This document shows positions 17,418 through 26,246 of a DNA stretch of 63,860 bases, one piece after another. The notes below the pieces were generated by a model. That model did not search any database, was not told the DNA's origin, and was given only the letters and a program-made list of their open reading frames with translations. The stretch's first letter is position 1. Each line of letters starts with the position of its first letter. The DNA lies in NCBI RefSeq assembly GCF_026586665.1, contig NZ_JAODIY010000047.1, positions 1 to 63,860 on the forward strand, read 5' to 3'. This DNA is from Halovenus rubra (lineage in GTDB: Archaea > Halobacteriota > Halobacteria > Halobacteriales > Haloarculaceae). A program made the translations under genes and the position numbers.

Positions 17418-18761
17418 TCAGAACTCTGTATCCTCTTCGATAGTCTGTTGATAGATCTGGTCGGTCTTTTTTATCAGTTCGGGATTCGAAACAATATGCT
17501 CGTCCATCGCACGGGCCAAGGCGGCAGTATAGGCTTCGAAAAAGTCCTCGTGGGCATCAACATTGATGTCGTATGTTGCTTCGAGCACATTCGACTTATT
17601 TCCCGTTCTGGTCGTTCGAGACGGTATCAGTTCGAGAATTTCGTCTTCGGCATGGAATCTCGAAGCAAAGTTCTCGTGAAAATCATCATGGCTGGCTCGT
17701 GCACTTCTCAACCAAAACTTCAGTTTACGTTCCCCGATAGCAGTCGGTTTGTACCGATCACCAAGCCGATGGATATAGCTGAGCCGAGCATTCGGTTTAG
17801 ATCTATCGTATGTTGGCTCTCTGTCATCCAATTTAGTCCACCAACTTTTCGGGTAGATTGAGGCCCAATTATGATCTTGCGAAAAGATCCACTGCTTTTC
17901 CTCACCGTTATCCATAGTGATCTGAGCGGATACGTTTTGATCTGGGACATCTGGATCTTCAACAGCGGCGGCGGCATCAAGAGCGTCTACAAGTCGCGCC
18001 CCCCACGTTCGTGTAAATGTATCCCATTGTTCTTCGAACGCCTGCTGTACGTCCGAAATTTCGTTGTAGTAGTCGAGATACAGTTCTACTTTCTCCTGCT
18101 GGTTTTCTTGGTACTCTGTCATCGTTAGCTCACTCTGAATCGTCCCAATGAATATTTCAAGCTGAGTGGTTGTTCGGGCTGGATACTCACCGTGACTCTC
18201 CACAAGGAATGACTGCATCTGGTCCGCAATCCACGTCCACGAAACCGGGATAAACTCCTTCGCATCCGGGATAGATCCATCAGGAGCGAGGTAGATGTAG
18301 TGGTGGCCGTCTTTCGGGACATCTTCCTTCGACAATTCGATGCTCTGGAAGCCATCGGCATCGACGTAGTCCCGTGTCTGGTCTTTTCCTTCAGATGCGC
18401 CGACTTTTAGCTCCCAGCAGATAAACCAGTCATTCGATGTCCAAATCACTGCGTCTGGCCGCCGACCGCTTGGGATGGTCACTTCCTGTTCGATGTTGAC
18501 CTCCATGAGGTCGAAACGTGAGAAGCTGAACTCCAGATCCCTACGGTCGGCAAGTGCTGACAAGATGTGTTCAAGCAGTGCGTGGTCCAGTCCGTGAGCC
18601 TCGTCCGGGGACAGGTAGTGAAACAGTAACCGTTGCCAGTCCTGCTCCTGCTGATTGTTACGGATGATTTGAAGCGCCGTTTCTGGCGGCTCTTTGGCAT
18701 CTGGAAAGTGATCCAGTTCGTTTTTTAACTGGACAAGGTTGCGTCTAAGACTCTCTGTCAC
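17418..18761 (-). CDS. PD-(D/E)XK nuclease superfamily protein
   Basis: 447 residues from a GTG start. The N-terminal ~190 residues contain the nuclease core: SGRRPDAVIWTSNDWFICWE followed by LKVGASEG gives the D...ExK triad (Asp in RRPDAV, then WELK). A following helix with DQTRDYVDA fits the usual fold. The C-terminal half, with Trp-rich blocks such as WSSIYPK-like segments and KFWLRSARAS, is unassigned. The overall form resembles the PDDEXK_4-type proteins found in phage defence and mobile regions. It is the first gene of a run of four on the minus strand and follows a second nuclease-like gene at 18916-20025. Confidence 0.7.
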   Translation of the reverse strand: MTESLRRNLVQLKNELDHFPDAKEPPETALQIIRNNQQEQDWQRLLFHYLSPDEAHGLDHALLEHILSALADRRDLEFSFSRFDLMEVNIEQEVTIPSGRRPDAVIWTSNDWFICWELKVGASEGKDQTRDYVDADGFQSIELSKEDVPKDGHHYIYLAPDGSIPDAKEFIPVSWTWIADQMQSFLVESHGEYPARTTTQLEIFIGTIQSELTMTEYQENQQEKVELYLDYYNEISDVQQAFEEQWDTFTRTWGARLVDALDAAAAVEDPDVPDQNVSAQITMDNGEEKQWIFSQDHNWASIYPKSWWTKLDDREPTYDRSKPNARLSYIHRLGDRYKPTAIGERKLKFWLRSARASHDDFHENFASRFHAEDEILELIPSRTTRTGNKSNVLEATYDINVDAHEDFFEAYTAALARAMDEHIVSNPELIKKTDQIYQQTIEEDTEF

Positions 18762-18915
18762 GCGCCTAATTTCTCAGGAGGGCTAAATTAGCTTTTCCAC
18801 GAGCCATTATCGGATCGCGGACAAACCAGCACTGATGATACTTGACGATTCGCACAGAAACGACACCCGGTAGCTTCGCAAATGTGCACCAACGACGGTT
18901 GGGAGAGTGCTCACA

Positions 18916-20025
18916 TTATTCAGTGGTTGTGAATACTTCATGGCTAAGTTCAACCAGGCGAGCAAACGTCTCAGCGATCTCGTCAAGCATTTCGTCTTGG
19001 TTCAGTGGTTCAAAATTGTCCATCTCCCACGTATACATCACGACCCTGTGACGCGAACGAGTGTGACTGACCTCAAAGCCGCTATCTTCGAATGGTTTGG
19101 CGTGCTCTCGGATCGCCTCGACCGCTTCCTTGTCGTTGTCAACATCAAGCGTGACACGGACAAGCCCACCCGTTCGTGGTTTTACCCGGAGACTAAACTC
19201 TACAGTCTCGGGGTGGTCGGGATGCTCCGACCGGAGCCGTGGCTCCCGGTTGTCGAATGAATTGACTAACTGACCGACTGTCGAACCGCCGACCAGCGAT
19301 TGAATCTGCGGATAGGCTCGCTCGAAGATCTCTTGATTTACCTCGTCGTAGGTCGGATTGCCGACTCTGCTCGGTCGCACTCGTCGGTCATCGTAATCCA
19401 CCACGACTGTCGTTGTCAGGGTCTCGCCAGATCCGTTCGGAGACTCGAACAGCTGGACCTCCTGTGCCTGGAGGTACAGGCCTTGGTCCTGAAGATAGCG
19501 TGCGTTCTCAGCGGTCTGACCGGTGATGGTCTCGGCGACGATAACCATTCGCTGATACTGGTTGTAGTCTTCTGGTTTGAGCACCTGGCCGAAGACCGTC
19601 TCAAACGCATCATCCAACGACTCAGCAGGGATCAAAGACTCGTCTACGTCCCATTCGCCGCTACGGATCTGCTGTTGGTACGCCTGATAGAGGTCGTTCA
19701 GGTCGTCATAACCGAACGGTCCCAAAGCGCGGGCGTAGTTTTGGGGCTGGCTCAGGATCGTTTCCTCACTGGCGCTACCGGTCCCGCTCAGACCCTTCTT
19801 GAGTTCAAACACGACGACGTTCCCGTACTGATCAAGTCCCAAAAGGTCTGGAAGTCCAGGGTCGAGACTCGGCTGACGACTGAAAATGAATATTTGCTCG
19901 CCAAGAAGTACGTTCGGGTTCTGATTGAGTACCGATTCGAGTTCCTGCTCAGTATCAAACCGCTCTCGTTCGTACTCCTCGGCTTGGTTCAGATTGGCAC
20001 TCTGGCCGAAATCATAGAGTCGCAT
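18916..20025 (-). CDS. NucS/EndoMS-like nuclease (DUF91-type)
   Basis: 369 residues from the ATG at 20023-20025; the open frame runs on to 20175, but that part overlaps promoter-like DNA. Residues about 10-110 contain LPDLLGLDQYGNVVVFELKK, the D...ExK triad set in the glycine-turn form of NucS/EndoMS and related endonucleases. The protein lacks the N-terminal dimerisation domain of true NucS. The C-terminal third is alpha/beta with a strand-rich block (VEFSLRVKPRTGGLVRVTLD), possibly DNA- or ligand-binding. It lies upstream of the PD-(D/E)XK gene and may be in the same transcription unit, with 154 bp between them. Confidence 0.7.
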   Translation of the reverse strand: MRLYDFGQSANLNQAEEYERERFDTEQELESVLNQNPNVLLGEQIFIFSRQPSLDPGLPDLLGLDQYGNVVVFELKKGLSGTGSASEETILSQPQNYARALGPFGYDDLNDLYQAYQQQIRSGEWDVDESLIPAESLDDAFETVFGQVLKPEDYNQYQRMVIVAETITGQTAENARYLQDQGLYLQAQEVQLFESPNGSGETLTTTVVVDYDDRRVRPSRVGNPTYDEVNQEIFERAYPQIQSLVGGSTVGQLVNSFDNREPRLRSEHPDHPETVEFSLRVKPRTGGLVRVTLDVDNDKEAVEAIREHAKPFEDSGFEVSHTRSRHRVVMYTWEMDNFEPLNQDEMLDEIAETFARLVELSHEVFTTTE

Positions 20026-20214
20026 AGAATCGGCATCTCGGGCCGGAGTGTTAGATTTAGCCCTCGATTGCTGACACACGATTGATAGTGAGGAGCGTCT
20101 CGGGTTTGTTGCCCCATAGAGATCGGTTCTGACGGCATCGCGCCGTTGTCGTCCGAAGCCAACTCCTTGGTCCACCCCTGAGCAAATAAACCGAACAGGT
20201 AGGCTCAGAACCCG

Positions 20215-20621
20215 TCAGCCACTCTCCTCAACGAAGATTGGATGAAACGTCTCTGTAAGGGTGAGTAGCTCGTCAACGATTGCGTCGACATAGGTCTCGT
20301 ATGAATCGTCTTGGATCACAGCTTCGTGTCCAACCTGTTTGAAGCCGACATTCACCTTTCGATGAAAGCGCCAGGTGTAATCGGGAAGTGTCTCAGTATG
20401 CTGTGAAGCTCTCGATTTCAGTAATTCCCGTTCTTCCTCGGTAAGCTCATCTGAGCCCTGTGTTTGTAATCTGACAGTTGTCTGGCCCGCATCACCTGTT
20501 TTGCCGACGAATACATCGTATACCACGTTTCGCCGTCCTCAATATAGACGACCGCAGAGACGCTCTCCTCGGTGATGAAAATGAGATCGTACACATACAG
20601 GAACGGTTCGTCAAGTTCCAT
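20215..20621 (-). pseudogene. Hypothetical protein gene with a frameshift
   Basis: One minus-strand frame reads LYVYDLIFITEESVSAVVYI followed by EDGETWY near 20525. From there the sensible reading moves to another frame, starting YDVFVGKTGDAGQTTVRLQT and running to a stop at 20215. Joined, they give one continuous protein of at least 135 residues. The first frame also stays protein-like for about 35 codons above the Met at 20621 but without a start codon. Sequencing error, a real frameshift or two overlapping genes are all possible. I do not recognise the product. Confidence 0.45.
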
Positions 20622-20823
20622 CGTGTCTTCAGCGTGGATAATCGCCTCAGACCGCCCACTCTCTTCGAGCTGGGCGAGTTCTTGTTCTCTCTCAAGCGGT
20701 CGGGATGGAAGTGAGGAGACTGGCGTGTCGAGATTGGCCTTCTCTCATCTTGCGACCGCTGAGTACAAATCGTTCAGGGAGACTCTCAGTGGTGATACGA
20801 CCAGCCTACTCTAAAATCTCCAG

Positions 20824-20973
20824 CTACTGTGGTTGGACAGGCTCTTCGCACTCAAAGCACTCAGCAAACACCCGTGTCTCCCCCTCAGCTTCGTACTCGA
20901 CAAGGATAGCTCCTGTTTGGATAGCCGACCCGCAGAACGGACACGTGCCAAGTTCCGACGCTGAGTTTGACAT
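20824..20973 (-). CDS. Very small zinc-finger protein (CPxCG type)
   Basis: 49 residues, starting MSNSASELGTCPFCGSAIQT and ending AECFECEEPVQPQ. CPFCG and CFEC are the two knuckles of a zinc ribbon. Haloarchaea encode many such tiny acidic zinc proteins, a few of which affect biofilm formation or swarming, but most have no known role. It lies between the frameshifted gene and the Bax1 gene on the same strand. Confidence 0.65.
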   Translation of the reverse strand: MSNSASELGTCPFCGSAIQTGAILVEYEAEGETRVFAECFECEEPVQPQ

Positions 20974-21100
20974 AGGGGGTTTGTGCTTTCAAAAGGGGAA
21001 CTTGGAGCGTGTGACAAAGTTCCAAGCTCCATCTGAGGATTATCATTCCGTACGTAAATCTCTCAGGTGAGTGTAGTGAAAGTAATAGACGGAATCGAAG

Positions 21101-22459
21101 TCACTGAGGTGGTGAGACCTCGACAGCGTACTCCGCAGCTAATTCCACGACATCATAGACGTGAATGCCTGATTTGAACCATAGCACACGGTCATCCATC
21201 CCCTCAAAATCCTCCGACGAGCAATCCAACCGCTCAGACACAGCGACGATGAGGTTATCTCGGTCAGCCTCACGTATCTTCGACAGTTTCTCATCGAGGT
21301 ACTCTGGCGTCCAGAACCCAACGATCTCGAATATAACCCGCCGTCCGTCTGGATGTTCTAGGGCGAAATCAGGAAGCATCACCTCCGCACCCAAATCCAG
21401 CACGTCATCTTCTCGAATCAATTCCCAGTCAGTATTCGCCCGTTCCCACTTCTGAGCGAGTGTCCGTTCCACATCAGAATCAAAATCGCTCTGTGCCGAG
21501 TAATGCGAGGACAAGTCATCAGTATAGTCAAGCTCGAACGAGAGTGTCCCGCCTGTGGAACCACCCTCTCCGTCGAGAATATCGGCTTCCATTTCCCATC
21601 GGTCACACAACGGGAGAGCAGGGAGGAAATTTGCCATCCGTATCCCGTACTTTCGTGATTTCGAGAACAGAGACGCCGCCCCGTCCAAGATTGCTTCGTA
21701 GCCGTCTGCGACATCAGTACTCGCTACCCGATTCCCGTTGCTGTCGACTGGATAGATACGGTGCATCAGTCCGAACAGTTTGACGTAGCTGAAGACTGTG
21801 GCAAACGAATCCCAGACTCGCACTCGCATCTCTGTGGCATCGTACAAGACAGCCTGAGCCAGAGCAAGATTGTAGCGTGTGAGAAGCCAATCAACCGTGA
21901 TCGTATCCTCGGCGTAGGACTCTTCACTATCACCCGTGAGCCGTGTCGTGGTGGTTGAGTCATCCGCGTTCTCGTATTCATCGGAAACACGGTGTCCAAA
22001 TCGAACCAGTCGCTTGTTCTCCTCCAAGTCGGCGTACATCCCCCGATAGCATTCTTCGAGCGTGATGCCCAGTTGGTCAGCGACGGAGCTGTAGACTTCC
22101 AGTTTCTGTGTGTCCTCGCCGAGCGTTGGCTGTCGGACAATCGGGTACGATCCATTTGCCTTCTCGAAGAGCGCCTGTCGAATCTCTTGTGGCTCGACTG
22201 GAGCCACGGTCTCGAACTCGCACTCGTCTTTCAGCAACTTCGCCAATCCCTGTACGATTTTGTAGTCCGTATCTGCGATGGTGAGCTGGTCAATCGTGTC
22301 CTCCAGTTCGCCCTTTGGCTCGCCAAGATGCTCCTCGAAAATCCGAATGAGTTTCTCGGCTGTGTCTCGATACTGTTGCTCGTCAGCGTCGATGAACAAC
22401 GGTGTGATGGTACCCTCGTACGTGCGTGAGCGTGCAAGGTCAGCTGTCAGCACTCGCAC
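21101..22459 (-). CDS. bax1: Bax1-type nuclease (DUF790), partner of XPB
   Basis: 452 residues, with the start overlapping the end of the XPB gene by 20 bases. The N-terminus begins MRVLTADLARSRTYEG and shows the DUF790 helical domain. The C-terminal third holds the nuclease core: LGAEVMLPDFALEHPDGRRV followed by IFEIVGFWTPEYLDEKL, with Asp in the LPDF motif and Glu in the FEIVG strand. Bax1 is a structure-specific DNA endonuclease that binds the archaeal XPB helicase and cuts bubble DNA, as known from Sulfolobus-type archaea. The overlap with XPB indicates tight co-expression. The pair is thought to work in nucleotide excision-type repair. Confidence 0.85.
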   Translation of the reverse strand: MRVLTADLARSRTYEGTITPLFIDADEQQYRDTAEKLIRIFEEHLGEPKGELEDTIDQLTIADTDYKIVQGLAKLLKDECEFETVAPVEPQEIRQALFEKANGSYPIVRQPTLGEDTQKLEVYSSVADQLGITLEECYRGMYADLEENKRLVRFGHRVSDEYENADDSTTTTRLTGDSEESYAEDTITVDWLLTRYNLALAQAVLYDATEMRVRVWDSFATVFSYVKLFGLMHRIYPVDSNGNRVASTDVADGYEAILDGAASLFSKSRKYGIRMANFLPALPLCDRWEMEADILDGEGGSTGGTLSFELDYTDDLSSHYSAQSDFDSDVERTLAQKWERANTDWELIREDDVLDLGAEVMLPDFALEHPDGRRVIFEIVGFWTPEYLDEKLSKIREADRDNLIVAVSERLDCSSEDFEGMDDRVLWFKSGIHVYDVVELAAEYAVEVSPPQ

Positions 22460-23849
22460 TCACCCCCTGCCGACGCTGTTCGGAGACGTAGGTCTCCATC
22501 GTGTCCTCGGCGATAATCTCGTAAAGGCGGGCGGGTTGACGGTCATCTGTCGGGCGAAGAATCCGACCCAATCGCTGTGCGTACTGTCGTTTTGACGCAC
22601 TTCCCGAGAGGATAATACCCACGTTCGCCGCTGGCACGTCGATCCCCTCGTCCAGCACTTGTGAGGTGGCAAGCATCGAGTACTCTCCCATTCGAAACCG
22701 CTCCAGAATCTCTGTTCGTTCCTCCGTTTCCGTCTGGTGGGTGATACAGGGGACGACGAACTCTTGAGAGATCTCGTAGGCGAACTCGTTGTTGGCGGTG
22801 AAGATGATGGTACGGTCGTCGTGGTGTCGTTTTAGGAGATTATCGAGTGTGTCCAGTTTTTTCGTGGCAGTACGGGCGATCTTCTCGGCTCGTTGCTTAG
22901 CGATGAGGGCACGCCGTCCCTGTGGGTCGTACGAGGTTCGTTTGAGAAATTCCTGATATCCGCGTTCTTTCCAGAGGTCGAACTCGTGGCTGTCCACGTA
23001 GTCACGGTAAATCTGGTATTCCTCGTTGTACTCCTCCCCCTCATCAACTGTGAGATCGACCTGGAGATGGATTGTCTCGTACTCACTGAGATAGTCGCCA
23101 GCAAGTTCATCGACTTCCTCTCGATAGACAACTGTCCCAAGCAAGTCCTCAAGTTCTTCGTGTGCTCCATCAGCACGCTCGTACGTAGCTGTGAGTCCTA
23201 ACCGATAGGGAGCAATCGTCATCTCGGGAATTTGTTGGTAAGTCGGAGCTGGAAGGTGGTGTACCTCGTCCACGACGAGAAGTCCGAACTGATCACCGTA
23301 CTCGTTGATGTAGCGGTACGCACTATCGTAGGTTGTCACCGTGATATCCGTCACGTTGTGGCTTCCGCCACCGAGGACACCGACCCCATCTGGAAGCTGG
23401 TCACCGAAAGCGTTGGTAAGCGTCGCGTGCCATTGGTTCATCAGATCGATAGTTGGCACGACAACGAGCGTACTCACACCCGCATCAGCAATAGCTTGGA
23501 CGGCGAGGAACGTCTTTCCACTTCCCGTTGGGAGAATGACGCTCCCACAACGGTTGTTATCACGCCACGCTGAGAGAGCCTCTTGCTGATAGTCACGAGG
23601 TTCGATGGCAACGGACGGCGTGAAATAGAACTCGGAGTAGGCACGGGCGTCGTCCTCAAACTCAGCCACAGTCGCTGTGGATTCTTCGAGGGTTGCCTGT
23701 CCGTCAGATTCAGTTGCCCACTCTCGAATATCACTGTAATGCTGTGCCTGTGCTCTGAACTCGTCGACACGGTCGTCGTACTGGGCATAGGGGACATCCT
23801 CGGGAGCGTCTTCGAGGAGAAGCGTACCATCGTCAAACGAGAGACGCAT
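22440..23849 (-). CDS. xpb: XPB-like DNA helicase (superfamily 2)
   Basis: 469 residues. Walker A PTGSGKT lies at 107-113, the DEAH-type box VVDEVHH at about 192-198, motif III is LGLTATYERAD, and the second RecA-like domain ends with SQVLDEGIDVPAANVGI and QRLGRILRP. DYQQEAL near 85 is the Q-motif-like region. The length is that of compact archaeal XPB without the TFIIH-specific extension. The enzyme is an ATP-dependent 3'-5' DNA translocase or helicase. It is upstream of and overlaps bax1, so the two form a complex-coding unit. It may be ancestral to this lineage rather than island cargo. Confidence 0.9.
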   Translation of the reverse strand: MRLSFDDGTLLLEDAPEDVPYAQYDDRVDEFRAQAQHYSDIREWATESDGQATLEESTATVAEFEDDARAYSEFYFTPSVAIEPRDYQQEALSAWRDNNRCGSVILPTGSGKTFLAVQAIADAGVSTLVVVPTIDLMNQWHATLTNAFGDQLPDGVGVLGGGSHNVTDITVTTYDSAYRYINEYGDQFGLLVVDEVHHLPAPTYQQIPEMTIAPYRLGLTATYERADGAHEELEDLLGTVVYREEVDELAGDYLSEYETIHLQVDLTVDEGEEYNEEYQIYRDYVDSHEFDLWKERGYQEFLKRTSYDPQGRRALIAKQRAEKIARTATKKLDTLDNLLKRHHDDRTIIFTANNEFAYEISQEFVVPCITHQTETEERTEILERFRMGEYSMLATSQVLDEGIDVPAANVGIILSGSASKRQYAQRLGRILRPTDDRQPARLYEIIAEDTMETYVSEQRRQGVSASADS

Positions 23850-23914
23850 CTATCCTACTCTATGGCTGGCGGGATACTTGTTCTTGCTGGGGCTGGACAG
23901 ATTCACAAGTGCCC

Positions 23915-24274
23915 CTACGAGGGCAGGTCTTCTGCGATTGACCGAAGCTCGCTCTTGGTTGGTTGACTCCCGATCTCGGCACCGTAGTCGCCGACCCAGA
24001 ACCGAAACTGTTGATTGTCGACATTGAAGTTGAGTCCACACGAAACGTCGGGGTCTGTCTGCTCGTACTCCGACTCGCTCACGTTCTCACCATCTTGGAG
24101 GGTCTCAAGTAGGTATTCGGCAACGTGTGGGCGGTTCTTCATCGCCAGAATATGGTCGGATGCGACGTGCTTCAGCACCTCTTCACCCGTGCTGTATCCG
24201 TCTCCAACAAGGTAGAACTCGCCACTGAACTGGTATGATTCGATGATGATAGTAAGTGCGTACGTGTCGCTCAT
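23915..24274 (-). CDS. Small hypothetical protein
   Basis: 119 residues from the ATG at 24272-24274; an in-frame start at 24367 would add 31 residues that look non-coding. The N-terminus MSDTYALTIIIESYQFSGEF suggests a beta strand followed by an alpha/beta protein, with a Trp-Gly (FRFWVGDYG) near the end. No motif is recognised. It lies just upstream of XPB on the same strand, 65 bp away, and may be co-transcribed. It is divergent from the zinc-finger gene at 24404 with about 130 bp between them, enough for both promoters. Confidence 0.5.
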   Translation of the reverse strand: MSDTYALTIIIESYQFSGEFYLVGDGYSTGEEVLKHVASDHILAMKNRPHVAEYLLETLQDGENVSESEYEQTDPDVSCGLNFNVDNQQFRFWVGDYGAEIGSQPTKSELRSIAEDLPS

Positions 24275-24403
24275 GTTCTGCTGTTGGTTGCGGAAGGTCT
24301 TGAGTGTGCGTTGATCAAAAGCTCGTTTCGGGTGGAGTACGAATGGGTCGGTGGTCTTTCCAATCACAACTTCTTACCTGCTGGTTCGGCGTAGTAACTG
24401 ATA

Positions 24404-25396
24404 ATGAGTCACGATTGCGAGGACTGCGGACAAGAGTTCGAGACACTCTCTCGACTCCGTCTCCACGACTGTCCAGCGGATGAACCAGCTGAGAACGATG
24501 ACAGTGAAAAATCGGAGACTTCTGCGAGTGACCGTAACGTAGCCGAGAGGCAGTCTGACGAGGTAACGATTAAGCAGTTAGACGAGTTGCTGGCGTCAAT
24601 CCACGACGGAGAACTGAGTGCCATTCATCAGGCGATGGCGATGTACGAGACGCAACTACGCTCAGCACACGAATCTGGCGAACCCGACCGCTATCGAAGT
24701 ATTTCCAGAGCGTATCGAGAGCAACTCATCACCGTGTTAGATGAGGCAACACAGACGGAGGGGTGGGAGTTCCTCGAAGAGTTCCTTGACGCCTACCATC
24801 CAGAGACAGCCGATGAGTTCCCGCACGTGACGACGATACTCCAGAACGTTACCAGTCGCTATCTGATTCGGACTCGACTCTCAGACGGCGTTGAGGCAAT
24901 TCCAGTCGAAGCGTTGGGATTCTTCAGCTCAATTCTCACCCGACTCGATGGGAGCGGATACGATTTCATCACCGAAGGAATGCATCCATATGGATGGGGA
25001 ATCGGGCATCCCGAGCATTCAGTTGCCGACAACATCCACGACTACGCCTCAACGAGTATCCCAATCGTGAATGCGATACTGGAACACGCCTTCTACGCTG
25101 ACCAGCGGTCGGCTATCGAGTTGCTGGAGCAAATCGTTGAGGACGAGTCGATTCAGGAAATAATGCGACATCCATCAGGCGAGATTTCAGAGACACGATA
25201 CCTGCTAGATGCACCTGCTGGAGTTGTGGCCGACTTTACCCCGACAATCCCACGTTACTGGGAATGGCAAGAAGAACTCGACTACGAGTTTGAGCTGGCT
25301 GATGACGTGGAACAACGGATTCGGAAACTCGTCAGACAAAAGCGGATCGACGATGACCTACCCAGTAACTGGGAAATTGCTGACCTCACCGTGTGA
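24404..25396 (+). CDS. C2H2 zinc-finger protein with an unassigned helical domain
   Basis: 330 residues. The first 22 residues form a short finger, CEDCGQEFETLSRLRLHDC, of near-classical C2H2 type, with the last ligand replaced by Cys. A Ser/Glu/Asp-rich linker follows to about residue 60. The rest is mostly helical and acidic (ELLASIHDGELSAIHQAMAM) and resembles none of the families I know. In haloarchaea such single-finger proteins are often found next to DNA-processing genes. It is transcribed away from the XPB-bax1 unit. Confidence 0.6.
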   Translation: MSHDCEDCGQEFETLSRLRLHDCPADEPAENDDSEKSETSASDRNVAERQSDEVTIKQLDELLASIHDGELSAIHQAMAMYETQLRSAHESGEPDRYRSISRAYREQLITVLDEATQTEGWEFLEEFLDAYHPETADEFPHVTTILQNVTSRYLIRTRLSDGVEAIPVEALGFFSSILTRLDGSGYDFITEGMHPYGWGIGHPEHSVADNIHDYASTSIPIVNAILEHAFYADQRSAIELLEQIVEDESIQEIMRHPSGEISETRYLLDAPAGVVADFTPTIPRYWEWQEELDYEFELADDVEQRIRKLVRQKRIDDDLPSNWEIADLTV

Positions 25397-25467
25397 AGTC
25401 TGGACATACTCAAGAGAAAGAGACTGTTTCGACAAAATTTAGCTGTCTAAGTGTCCAACTGTCGTGT

Positions 25468-25635
25468 GTGGTTGACCTGATTATCAAAACTGGCGTGCAG
25501 GACGAACTGGATGATAACCCAATCTCACCGCACTTCTACGAGGCTTTGGATGAGGAGGTCGCAGAACTGCTGGAGGACGCCTCCCGACGTGCCGAAGCGA
25601 ACGAGCGGAAGACGGTAATGCCACAGGACTTGTAG
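25468..25635 (+). CDS. Short histone-fold-like protein (DUF1931 type)
   Basis: 55 residues, starting at a GTG. The sequence, with VDLIIKTGVQDELDD at the start and FYEALDEEVAELLEDASRRA then KTVMPQDL at the end, matches the DUF1931 family of single histone-fold proteins common in haloarchaea. Their role, perhaps DNA binding or nucleoid packing, is not established. The start is chosen by family length; a longer in-frame start at 25393 would add a Cys-rich tail with no likeness. An AATTTAGC box lies about 28 nt upstream of the GTG, consistent with leaderless transcription. Confidence 0.6.
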   Translation: MVDLIIKTGVQDELDDNPISPHFYEALDEEVAELLEDASRRAEANERKTVMPQDL

Positions 25636-25654
25636 GTATCTATCACAGCCACGG

Positions 25655-25852
25655 GCGACTGTATCTCTCAAGCCGAACAAGACGACAGAAGACGAAGTCG
25701 ATGGAGCACTCTGTGCAGCCTGCTACAAGATCAGTAACGCGAACAGTGATGATCACAGAACGGTCGTGGAAGTAGCAGCGGATTCGGACATACTTGTACG
25801 TGTCGACGACGGTCAATTCAGTAATGCTCCTGAGATTTTCTATATCCCTGTC
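25655..25852 (+). pseudogene. Coding-like remnant cut by the mobile element
   Basis: One frame is open for 66 codons and reads ATVSLKPNKTTEDEVDGALC, then ISNANSDDHRTVVEVA and ILVRVDDGQFSNAPEIFYIP. It ends at the exact left end of the mobile element at 25853, on a codon boundary. No start codon or family can be named. The sequence on the far side of the element is a promoter region, not the missing half, so the gene was truncated or rearranged and not simply split. Confidence 0.35.
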
Positions 25853-25972
25853 CATTCGTCTTTAGTTAAGAGATCGCAAGACAGCGGTGCGATTTAGTCA
25901 TTATGTAAGTAGAGCAGGAGATAAGAATTGACAATGATTTAACCATTGTTAAAATAAAGCGTTAAGCTTACT

Positions 25973-25987
25973 GTGCACTCGGTGCAC
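25973..25987. promoter_or_regulatory. GTGCAC palindrome, candidate RHH operator (copy 2)
   Basis: GTGCACTCGGTGCAC lies 25 bp before the RHH start codon. It differs from copy 1 only in the three-base spacer. The same 15-mer in opposite orientation (GTGCACCGAGTGCAC) follows the gene at 26224-26238, so the gene is bracketed by one inverted sequence. Confidence 0.6.
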
Positions 25988-26011
25988 GCATTTTTAAGAC
26001 CGTCTTAGAAT

Positions 26012-26215
26012 ATGACTCGAACAAAAATGGGCGTCTCCGTCCGGACTAAACTCGTTGATGAGCTCGATTTCCTCGTTGAGGAGTGCGCAGATCTCGGAGC
26101 CAGCCGCTCCGAGATCGTTGAAGCGATCATCACAGCATATTTGCAAAGTGATGAAGAGAGAATTAAAAAGACGCGAGAGCTGGTTATCAGCAACAGAAAA
26201 CGATCTAACTCGTAG
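26012..26215 (+). CDS. Small ribbon-helix-helix DNA-binding protein carried by a mobile element
   Basis: 67 residues. The core (MGVSVRTKLVDELDFL, then CADLGASRSEIVEAIITAYL) is a classic RHH (MetJ/Arc-type) fold: one beta strand that enters the DNA groove, then two helices. The basic tail KKTRELVISNRKRSNS may add DNA contacts. The gene is the only cargo of the element. GTGCAC palindromes on both sides are likely binding sites, pointing to self-regulation or to a role in the element's own movement. No toxin gene accompanies it. The broken copy at 6208 confirms the reading frame. Confidence 0.75.
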   Translation: MTRTKMGVSVRTKLVDELDFLVEECADLGASRSEIVEAIITAYLQSDEERIKKTRELVISNRKRSNS

Positions 26216-26246
26216 AGAAGCCCGTGCACCGAGTGCACGGGCTTCT
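26216..26246. terminator. Perfect 14-bp hairpin after the RHH gene (copy 2)
   Basis: AGAAGCCCGTGCAC, CGA, GTGCACGGGCTTCT. Relative to copy 1 both arms have changed so that a T-A pair became C-G while the stem remains perfect. This paired substitution implies that pairing or palindromic symmetry is under selection. It immediately follows the stop codon. Confidence 0.6.
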
